NCBI GenBank assembly: GCA_002413095.1
Contig: DHWI01000141.1
Span: 1 to 5,096, forward strand
Length of the DNA stretch: 5,096 nt
Direction of reading: 5' to 3'
DNA from: Thermoleophilia bacterium UBA5186
Lineage (GTDB): Bacteria; Actinomycetota; Thermoleophilia; Gaiellales; Gaiellaceae
Part shown: in pieces, positions 1-5,096 of the stretch
How the letters are laid out: every line of letters starts with the position of its first letter
Numbering within the stretch: position 1 is the stretch's first letter
Notes under the pieces: generated by a model
Database searches by the model: none
What the model was told of the DNA's origin: nothing
The model's input: only the letters and a program-made list of their open reading frames with translations
Made by a program: the position numbers and the translations under genes

Positions 1-389
1 ACGGTCTGGTTGTCGGCCGGCGTGCGGTCGCCCGGATCGCCCGAGATGTCGTTGGCAAGCATCCCGTACTGCTTCGAGACGTTGAAGTCCGCGTCGCCGA
101 TGATCGGATAGTTGGGCGCCTCTCCCTGTGTTTCCTTGATGTCGTTCGCCCACTGCTTGTGCTTGTTGGTCGGATCGACCGAGAGGCCGATGATCTTGAC
201 GCCCCTCTTGTCGAACTCGGGCTTGATCTTGGCCATGTAACCGAGCTCGGTCGTGCAGACCGGGGTGAAGTCCTTGGGGTGCGAGAAGAGCACGGCCCAG
301 GAGTCGCCGATCCAGTCATGGAAGCTGATGCGGCCCTCCGTTGTCTCAGCCTCGAAATCCGGTGCCGTATCGCCAATCTGCAGAGCCAT
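1..389 (-). CDS. 1-Cys peroxiredoxin (Prx6-type), C-terminal part beyond window
   Basis: Thiol peroxidase that reduces hydrogen peroxide, alkyl hydroperoxides or peroxynitrite in the cytosol. The gene starts at the ATG at 389-387 and runs off the left edge, showing 129 complete residues of a family usually about 210-220 long. The protein begins MALQIGDTAPDFEAETTEG, the standard AhpC/TSA-fold entry. The active-site loop HPKDFTPVCTTELG covers residues 37-50 and carries the PxxxTxxC signature, with Pro38, Thr42 and peroxidatic Cys45. His37 directly before the Pro is typical of the Prx6 class. Further Prx6 landmarks are GLSVDP (68-73), YPIIGD (94-99) and the edge segment DRTPADNQT (121-129). The conserved catalytic Arg should follow just outside the window. 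The start is fixed by a strong ribosome binding site. Codon use looks less GC-biased than in the glycosyltransferase genes. The gene is divergent from GT-1 and no functional link is evident. The family call is secure; the 1-Cys subclass would be confirmed by the missing C-terminal domain. Confidence 0.96.
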   Translation of the reverse strand, partial: MALQIGDTAPDFEAETTEGRISFHDWIGDSWAVLFSHPKDFTPVCTTELGYMAKIKPEFDKRGVKIIGLSVDPTNKHKQWANDIKETQGEAPNYPIIGDADFNVSKQYGMLANDISGDPGDRTPADNQT

Positions 390-484
390 CTTCTTCCTCC
401 TTGCGAAAATATCTCCCGGCATACGGTGTCTACCAGACGGACATAGGCCGTCGTTACATCCCTAACGCTCAGCTAGCCTCGGAC
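390..484. promoter_or_regulatory. Divergent intergenic spacer, presumed to hold promoters of both flanking genes
   Basis: These 95 bp separate the divergent starts of the peroxiredoxin and GT-1, so promoters for both probably lie here. The stretch is visibly richer in A and T than the flanking genes (for example GAAAATAT at 405-412). It contains an inverted repeat GTCTACCAGAC at 428-438 (4-bp arms, 3-bp loop). A TAGCCT at 474-479 fits an actinobacterial TANNNT -10 element 5 nt before the GT-1 ATG. I could not find a convincing -35/-10 pair for the peroxiredoxin: TAGACA/TATTTT on the minus strand has a 15-bp spacer and would start transcription inside the ribosome binding site. The promoter role is inferred from gene layout. 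Confidence 0.45.
396..400 (-). promoter_or_regulatory. Ribosome binding site of the peroxiredoxin gene
   Basis: On the minus strand the bases GGAGG lie 6 nt before the ATG at 389-387 (GGAGG-AAGAAG-ATG). This is a near-perfect Shine-Dalgarno match at good spacing and it decides the start. None of the other gene starts in the window has a comparable site. Confidence 0.85.
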
Positions 485-1444
485 ATGCCCCGCGACGACC
501 CTTCGACGCTTCCCTTCTGCTCGGTCATCGTGCCGACGCGCGACCGGCCGGGTGCCCTCGCTGCGTGCCTCGACTCGCTCGAGCGGCTCGACTATCCGCG
601 CGACAGGTTCGAGGTGCTCGTCGCCGACGACGGGAGCCGGACGCCCGTCGCGCCGCGGTTCGAGGCTCGCCGCGACCGGCTCGACCTGCGGATCCTCACC
701 CAGCCGCCGCGGAACAACGCCGCGGCTCGCAACTGCGCCGCGCGCGAAGCCCGCGGAGAGCTGCTCGTGTTCGTGGACGACGACTGCGTGGTCGAGGCCC
801 GCTGGCTGCGGGCACTCGCCGAACGCTCGCTCGCAGAGCCCGGTGCGGGGATCGGCGGTCACTCGTTCAACGGCTTGCGCAGCAACCCGTACGCGACCGC
901 CGCCCAGCTCATCGTCGACATGGGCTACGTCTGGTCCAACGCCGACAAGCGGAGCGTGCGCTTCCTCGCTTCGAACAACCTCGCCCTTCCGGCCGGTCGA
1001 TTCCGGACCCTCGGCGGGTTCGACGAGAGCTTCGCGCGCTCGGCGGACCGCGACCTCGTCGACCGCTGGCGCGCGGCCGGCTTCCCGCTCGTGTACGAGC
1101 CGGGAGCCGTCGTCGCACACTGCCAGCAGCTCGACCTGAGCGGGTTCGTGCGGAAGCACTTCGCGAACGGGCACGCAGTCTGGGCGTTCCACCGCGCGCG
1201 CCGCGCACGCGGCGGCGGCCAGATCCGGCCCGAGCCCGGCTACTACGCCGCGTTGCTGCGGCGGGCGGCGCACCAGTCGCCCCGCACCGCGGCCCTCGTC
1301 TTCCTTGCCGTCGCCGCGAACTACGCCGGCTACGCCCGTGCGGCGCTCACGTCGAGCGGCGGCGCTCCCCCTCCGACAACAGCGCCTCCGCGACGTAGCC
1401 CGTCGCCGTCGCGATCTGAGACGCGCCGACGAGAAGCCCGGTAA
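485..1444 (+). CDS. Family-2 (GT-A fold) glycosyltransferase, GT-1
   Basis: Predicted cytosolic or membrane-associated enzyme transferring a sugar from a nucleotide-sugar donor, probably onto an envelope glycan or lipid-linked intermediate. The protein has 319 residues. SVIVPTRDRP (13-22) opens the Rossmann-like half, VADDGS (46-51) carries the nucleotide-binding DDG, AAARNCAARE (79-88) is the usual helix, and FVDDDC (96-101) is the metal-binding DxD. GGFDESF (177-183) and SADRDLVDRW (186-195) form the acceptor-side motif; Asp188 matches the Asp of the usual ED, while the Glu is Ala187. No clear transmembrane segment apart from a short hydrophobic stretch near 268-288. The frame stays open back to ATG 341, but that would overlap the peroxiredoxin antisense, so the ATG at 485 is chosen although it lacks a Shine-Dalgarno. 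The last 26 or so residues are Pro/Arg/Ser-rich and antisense to GT-2. Donor and acceptor cannot be named. Confidence 0.9.
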   Translation: MPRDDPSTLPFCSVIVPTRDRPGALAACLDSLERLDYPRDRFEVLVADDGSRTPVAPRFEARRDRLDLRILTQPPRNNAAARNCAAREARGELLVFVDDDCVVEARWLRALAERSLAEPGAGIGGHSFNGLRSNPYATAAQLIVDMGYVWSNADKRSVRFLASNNLALPAGRFRTLGGFDESFARSADRDLVDRWRAAGFPLVYEPGAVVAHCQQLDLSGFVRKHFANGHAVWAFHRARRARGGGQIRPEPGYYAALLRRAAHQSPRTAALVFLAVAANYAGYARAALTSSGGAPPPTTAPPRRSPSPSRSETRRREAR

Positions 1445-2141
1445 GCGGGCCCTCGCGCACGCTGCGCCGCATGAGATCGAGGTAGAAACGGGCCGTTTCG
1501 AGGCGTCCGTCGCGATGCTGGGCCCGGAAGCGGTACGTGCCGCGCCCATAGCGGGCGCTCTTGGCGAGGAACGACGCGACGCTCAGCTCAGGGAAGTGCC
1601 GGACGACGGCCTCGCATACGTACCGCACGCGGTAGCCGGCGTGCCCGACCCGCTCGAACCAGTCGCGATCCTCGGCGCCGCGATCCGTGTAGGACTCGTC
1701 GAACGGGATCGCTCGCAGGACGTCGATCCGGCAGCCGAAGTTGCTTGCCGGAACGAAGACTGAGGCTCGGTTCGCGTAACCCGCCTTCGCCGGAGCGTTC
1801 GCGACGAGCTGGGCCGCCTCGGCGACGACGTCGGCCGGATTGCCGTTCACGGTCAGCCCGCCGACGGCGTCCACTCCGGACTCGAGCTCGTCCGCCAAGC
1901 GCGCCGCCCATGAGGGCTCGGGCACGCAGTCGTCGTCGGTGAAGAGGACGAACGGCGTCGAGACCCGTTCCGCGGCGAGATTGCGCGCGGCAGGTAGACC
2001 GACGTCCTCGGCGCCGTCGTCGATCACGTGCACGTCGATCCGCCAGCCCTCCTGGTCTGACGCCTCGAGCGCCGCGAGGCACCGTCGAAGTGCGACAGGA
2101 CGGTCGCGGGTGATGACCACGACCGAGACGGCGCGATTCAC
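1347..2141 (-). CDS. Family-2 (GT-A fold) glycosyltransferase, GT-2, compact
   Basis: Predicted nucleotide-sugar-dependent glycosyltransferase of 264 residues, last in a three-gene minus-strand run. VVVITRDRP (7-15) starts the fold, VIDDGAED (39-46) carries the DDG, PAARNLAAE (50-58) is the ARN helix, and FTDDDCVPEPSW (67-78) holds the DxD. PFDESYTDRGAEDRDWFERV (146-165) contains an intact ED motif (Glu157-Asp158). It resembles GT-1 along its length, including the C-terminal part (GYVAEALL versus GYARAAL), so the two look like distant paralogues. Between DDG and AARN it has 7 residues where GT-1 has 29, so one strand region of the nucleotide-binding half seems to be missing. The start is the GTG at 2141-2139. 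It has no Shine-Dalgarno (the bases just before it are CCTCCC) and lies 9 bp after the stop of the upstream gene, so translation by reinitiation is likely. Substrates are unknown. Confidence 0.88.
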   Translation of the reverse strand: MNRAVSVVVITRDRPVALRRCLAALEASDQEGWRIDVHVIDDGAEDVGLPAARNLAAERVSTPFVLFTDDDCVPEPSWAARLADELESGVDAVGGLTVNGNPADVVAEAAQLVANAPAKAGYANRASVFVPASNFGCRIDVLRAIPFDESYTDRGAEDRDWFERVGHAGYRVRYVCEAVVRHFPELSVASFLAKSARYGRGTYRFRAQHRDGRLETARFYLDLMRRSVREGPLTGLLVGASQIATATGYVAEALLSEGERRRST

Positions 2142-2150
2142 GGGAGGATC

Positions 2151-3833
2151 TTAGGCTGGCTTTCGAGACGCGGCTGTCGAGGCCGCGAGGCGGCCCGCCG
2201 CGAGCAGCGCGAGCGCGAGCAACGCCATGGCGAGCGCCCATCCCGGCCGGTCGCGGAGGAAGGGGAGCGCGACGAGCGGCGCCGCCGGGAGCGCGCGGAG
2301 CAGGCCCGAACGTCTCGTTTCGACACAGGCGAACACGACCGAGACGAGCAGCGCGACGACCGCCCAGACTCCGGCGACCCCTCCTTCGAAGCGATCGTGA
2401 CGGAGGAGCTCCGGCGCCGCCAGAAGCGCGACGAGCCAGCCGGCGGCCGCAACCGCCGCACACTCGGCGTCCCGGCGCGTGACGTCGAGCCGGCCGACCG
2501 AGGCTGCCGCGAGCGCAACCGCTCCCGCGACAACGACCAGCACGGGCGCGATCGACAGCCAGCCGTGCCCGATTCCCGCATGCGCAAAGACCGTGTCCGT
2601 GAACGTGCCGTCCCGCAGCCGGTCGAGCCAGCGGCTCGGGTGCGCGACATCCCCAAATCGCACGATCCCGTGTCCTTCGTTGTTCGGCAGCAGCGGCTCG
2701 GTGATCGTGGCGAGCAGCATCGCGCCTGCGGAAACCGCTGCGAGCGCAAGGGTTGTCACCGGGGCGCGGCGGTACGCGGCCGCGAGTCCGACCGCGGCGA
2801 ACGGAAGTGCGGGAATCAGATACCTAGGCCCAGGCCCGAAGCCGCCGAAGTAGATGAAGCTCGTGTTGTAAAGCAGGAACCAGAACGCGACCGCCCCGAT
2901 CGTCAGCGCCTCGGCGCGGCGGCGGCGGTAGAGGAACACCGCGCCTGCGATTCCGACCGCGACGATGGGAGCGAGAGTCAAGAGCCCGCGTGCGGAGAGC
3001 AGGAGCTCGACCGCAACCCGCGGCTGGAACGCCTGCTTGGCCGGCTGGACGACCACGACGGGCCCTCCCGACTTGCTTTTCACCACGAGATGCGAATACG
3101 AGAGCTGTGTGAACGAGCCGAACGCCCACTGGTTGAACGCAAGCAACGGCAGCAGGCCGACGAAGACTCCCCCGGTCCAGACAAGCCCTCGCTCGAGCAC
3201 CGGCCTCCGCGAGATCGCATAGACGCCGAGCACGACCGCGGTCAGGGCGAGCGGATACTCGACGACGACCGCGAACCCGGCCAGGAATCCCGCCGCAGCG
3301 ACGAGCCACAGGCGCTGCGGCCTATCCCGCTCCGACCAGAGCACCGCGAACGCGGCGAACCCGAGCAGAGCCGAGAGCACGTGCGCGAAGTACATCCCGA
3401 GGAAGGGCAGCACGAGCGTCGCGATCCCGAGCGTGAACGCGGCCGCGAAGCCGTACCCCGGCTCGGCCCGATCTCCCACCCGCCAGACCAGAAGCATCAG
3501 CAGGATGCCTGGGAGCAGCACGCCCCAAAGCGACAGGACGTGCACGCCGCTCGGCAGCCCGAGTGCGTGGACGACCTTGTAGACGGGCAGCGTGACGAAC
3601 GCGAGCCCCGGCGCCTTGTTGGAGTAGTAGTGCCCCTTGTAGTAGCCGATGTCCCCGCTGAAGTCGCGGTAGGCGTCGATCCGCGGCGTCCCGTCGGCGA
3701 GCGCGCGGACGAGCGCGTAGTGGGCGCCCTGGTTGTAGCCGAACGGCTGCACCAGCAGGGCGGTCGCGAACGCGAGGGCGAGGATCGCGAGGAGCCCGAG
3801 CCGCCGGCGCCGCGTGGTGGTCGTGCCGGCCAC
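2151..3833 (-). CDS. Polytopic GT-C glycosyltransferase (GT39/PMT-like)
   Basis: Predicted integral membrane glycosyltransferase using a polyprenyl-phosphate sugar at the outer face of the membrane. The protein has 560 residues and roughly 14-17 hydrophobic segments, the first at about 12-29 after an Arg-rich cytosolic start (residues 8-11). The first outer loop holds NQGAHYALVRALADG (34-48), DFSGDIGYYKGHYYSNKAPG (57-76) and then LPVY (82-85), a pattern I associate with actinobacterial PMT-like proteins. Later landmarks are FGSFTQLSYSH (238-248) and FGGFGPGPRYLIPALPF (329-345), comparable to the G-PRYL--LPF segment of this superfamily. A hydrophilic stretch at about 377-425 precedes a further 4-5 membrane segments (about 426-549). 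The start is the GTG at 3833-3831, 11 bp after the upstream stop, with AGGA at 3846-3843 as a modest ribosome binding site. The frame is open further upstream to about 5048, but only as a shadow of the preceding gene. Sugar and acceptor are unknown. Confidence 0.87.
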   Translation of the reverse strand: MAGTTTTRRRRLGLLAILALAFATALLVQPFGYNQGAHYALVRALADGTPRIDAYRDFSGDIGYYKGHYYSNKAPGLAFVTLPVYKVVHALGLPSGVHVLSLWGVLLPGILLMLLVWRVGDRAEPGYGFAAAFTLGIATLVLPFLGMYFAHVLSALLGFAAFAVLWSERDRPQRLWLVAAAGFLAGFAVVVEYPLALTAVVLGVYAISRRPVLERGLVWTGGVFVGLLPLLAFNQWAFGSFTQLSYSHLVVKSKSGGPVVVVQPAKQAFQPRVAVELLLSARGLLTLAPIVAVGIAGAVFLYRRRRAEALTIGAVAFWFLLYNTSFIYFGGFGPGPRYLIPALPFAAVGLAAAYRRAPVTTLALAAVSAGAMLLATITEPLLPNNEGHGIVRFGDVAHPSRWLDRLRDGTFTDTVFAHAGIGHGWLSIAPVLVVVAGAVALAAASVGRLDVTRRDAECAAVAAAGWLVALLAAPELLRHDRFEGGVAGVWAVVALLVSVVFACVETRRSGLLRALPAAPLVALPFLRDRPGWALAMALLALALLAAGRLAASTAASRKPA

Positions 3834-3842
3834 GGGCGACGA

Positions 3843-3846
3843 TCCT
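3843..3846 (-). promoter_or_regulatory. Ribosome binding site of the complete GT-C gene, overlapping the upstream stop
   Basis: AGGA on the minus strand overlaps the TAG stop (3847-3845) of the preceding gene and lies 9 nt before the GTG at 3833. The arrangement supports that GTG as start and suggests translational coupling of the two membrane glycosyltransferases. The match is short. Confidence 0.45.
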
Positions 3847-5096
3847 ATCCCGCTCGCAGGAAGATCCCGGCCGACTCCACTGTGGCGACGCGGCGGTATC
3901 CGGCCGCCTTGAGCGCGGCGTCCCAGCGCGCGAACGGCTCGACCGTGAGCCAGTTCCGGTACACGACGATCCGCGGACGGCGGGCGCGGATCCGCGCTTC
4001 GAGCTCCGGCTCCGACGCGACGAGATCGCGGCGCGCCTCGGCGGGCGACAGCTTCGACGCCGCGGCGGGCGCGAAGTGGTTCGTGTAGTCGGGCTCGGCG
4101 CGACCGTGCGTGCCGAAGAGATAACCCGGCCAGGACGAGAGCACCGGCTCGTTCGGCCGGCTCAGCCGCTGGACCTCCCGTGCGACCGCCTGAACGGAGG
4201 CAATGCTCGGCTTCTGCACCGGGTCTCCGGCGCGCTGGCGCCCGACGTCGAGCGCTCCAGCGACTACGTACGCCGCAGCTGCGGCGAGCAGGACGGCGTG
4301 CATGCGTCCGGGCCAGGCCTCGAGCACGCCGAGCACCGCGAAAGGGACGACGACCGAGAAGTACTGCGCGTACGTCGGCGACGGCGCCAGGCAGCCGAGC
4401 GCGAGCAGCAGGGCGATCCAGAGCGCCAGAGGAAGGCGGCGCAGGAGCACGGCGCCGCTCACCGCGGCGACGAGGAGCAGAGCGATCTGGAGCCCCGCGA
4501 GGTGATCCGTCCTCCCCAGCCCGACAAGATTCTCGACCGTGTGCGCCTTCTGGGCCAGCTCGTGCCCGAAGCCACCGGAGTCCTTGGCGAGGTGGTAGCC
4601 GAGGTTGTCGAACACGAACTGCCGCGGCGCGAGCGCGAAGAGGACGATCGACGGGACGAGCCCTACGACGAAGCCGCCGGCGAACTGGGCGATCCGCGCC
4701 CGCGCTGCAACCGCGAGCGGCGGGACCGCCGCGAGAAAGACGAGCCGGACGTCGACGGCGAGCGCTGCGAGGGCTCCCGCGGCGAAGACGGCCCGCGTCG
4801 CGCGTGCGCGACCGTCCACCAACACGAACGCCCCGAGCAGGAGCAGCGTCGCGAGCGCGAACGTCTTGACGACGACGAAGAAGCCGAAGACGAGCGCCGA
4901 GGAGACGTAGAGGACGAGGCCCACGAGCGCGGCCCGGCGGCCGAACCTCCGCGCCGCGTGCAGATAGAGGAGCGCGCCTGCGGCCGACGCGAGCAGCGCC
5001 GAGAGCACGCGCAGCGCGTACCACGACTCGCCGGTCGCGCCGATCCATGCGCCGTAGACGTACGGCAGCAGCGGCGTCTGCTCCCAGAAGAAGTCG
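3845..5096 (-). CDS. Polytopic GT-C glycosyltransferase (GT39/RgtA-D-like), N-terminus beyond window
   Basis: Predicted membrane glycosyltransferase with a lipid-linked donor. The frame is open to the right edge and the coding signal begins there: the first visible residues, DFFWEQTPLLPYVYGAWIG, match the first outer loop of this superfamily (Y-DFF--QTPL-PY). The GTG at 5008 is therefore internal and not the start. Visible length is 416 residues; by comparison with relatives perhaps 50-60 residues are missing, including the first membrane helix and any catalytic DE/D residue. About eight to ten hydrophobic segments span roughly 30-280 in the visible numbering, with PTYAQYFSVVVPFAVL (240-255) resembling the P-Y---LPF region. 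Residues about 290-416 form a soluble C-terminal domain, probably extracytoplasmic, with VQAVAREVQRL (301-311), SSWPGYLFGTHGRAEPDY (320-337) and RPRIVVYRNW (373-382). It ends with TAG at 3847-3845, 11 bp before the next gene, in an apparent operon. It is clearly different in sequence from its GT-C neighbour. Confidence 0.88.
   Translation of the reverse strand, partial: DFFWEQTPLLPYVYGAWIGATGESWYALRVLSALLASAAGALLYLHAARRFGRRAALVGLVLYVSSALVFGFFVVVKTFALATLLLLGAFVLVDGRARATRAVFAAGALAALAVDVRLVFLAAVPPLAVAARARIAQFAGGFVVGLVPSIVLFALAPRQFVFDNLGYHLAKDSGGFGHELAQKAHTVENLVGLGRTDHLAGLQIALLLVAAVSGAVLLRRLPLALWIALLLALGCLAPSPTYAQYFSVVVPFAVLGVLEAWPGRMHAVLLAAAAAYVVAGALDVGRQRAGDPVQKPSIASVQAVAREVQRLSRPNEPVLSSWPGYLFGTHGRAEPDYTNHFAPAAASKLSPAEARRDLVASEPELEARIRARRPRIVVYRNWLTVEPFARWDAALKAAGYRRVATVESAGIFLRAG

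Noticed and set aside
406..432. Sigma-70-like promoter TAGACA/TATTTT for the peroxiredoxin
   Set aside because: The 15-bp spacer is too short, and transcription would begin at about 399, cutting into the ribosome binding site at 396-400.
341..484. N-terminal extension of GT-1 to the ATG at 341
   Set aside because: The extra 48 residues have no glycosyltransferase features and would overlap the start of the peroxiredoxin on the other strand. The conserved fold begins about 12 residues after the ATG at 485.
1436..1450. Inverted repeat GCCCG-GTAAG-CGGGC spanning the GT-1 stop codon, as a terminator
   Set aside because: The stem is only 5 bp, there is no T-run on either side, and it lies inside GT-2 coding sequence. 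In DNA this GC-rich such repeats arise by chance.
473..1549. Long minus-strand open frame opposite GT-1
   Set aside because: Its product is Arg/Val/Glu-rich without domain signals, and it lies antisense to a gene with intact GT-A motifs. It is a GC-driven shadow.
2397..4088. 563-residue plus-strand open frame opposite the GT-C genes
   Set aside because: The product is almost entirely Arg/Glu/Pro/Asp/Gln, typical of the antisense of hydrophobic membrane-protein codons. The minus strand encodes a recognisable membrane glycosyltransferase.
5006..5008. GTG at 5008 as the start of the right-hand GT-C
   Set aside because: The 29 residues upstream in the same frame (including DFFWEQTPLLPY) match the family's first outer loop, so the gene must start beyond the window.

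Overview
The window is GC-rich, gene-dense bacterial DNA. It holds one partial peroxiredoxin gene and four genes for glycosyl transfer, of which the last is also cut by the window edge. High GC, GTG starts, near-zero gene spacing and the style of the proteins suggest a high-GC actinobacterium, perhaps of the Thermoleophilia (Gaiella/Solirubrobacter type). That placement is inferred from protein style and was not tested.

Layout. From 389 down to the left edge, on the minus strand, lies the N-terminal part of a 1-Cys (Prx6-type) peroxiredoxin with a strong ribosome binding site. A 95-bp divergent spacer (390-484) separates it from a plus-strand family-2 (GT-A) glycosyltransferase at 485-1444, called GT-1 here. 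Its 3' end overlaps, tail to tail, the 3' end of a second family-2 glycosyltransferase on the minus strand (1347-2141, GT-2). Upstream of GT-2 on the minus strand are two polytopic membrane glycosyltransferases of the GT-C (GT39/PMT/ArnT-like) type: 2151-3833 (560 residues, complete) and 3845 to the right edge (416 visible residues, N-terminus missing). Gaps of 11 and 9 bp between the three minus-strand genes indicate one transcript in the order GT-C(partial) > GT-C > GT-2.

How the genes may work together. GT-C enzymes take sugars from polyprenyl-phosphate carriers on the outer face of the membrane. GT-A family-2 enzymes use nucleotide sugars in the cytosol. The set is consistent with part of a locus for a cell-envelope polysaccharide, glycolipid or glycoprotein, but no acceptor or sugar can be named from sequence. 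The peroxiredoxin is divergent and is probably an unrelated housekeeping neighbour.

I found no RNA gene, CRISPR array, insertion sequence or convincing intrinsic terminator, and no gene-free stretch over 300 bp. No clearly new system is visible. The points most worth checking are the 98-bp antisense overlap of the two family-2 genes, the 22-residue shortening inside the GT-2 catalytic fold, and the single in-frame stop separating the complete GT-C from GT-2.
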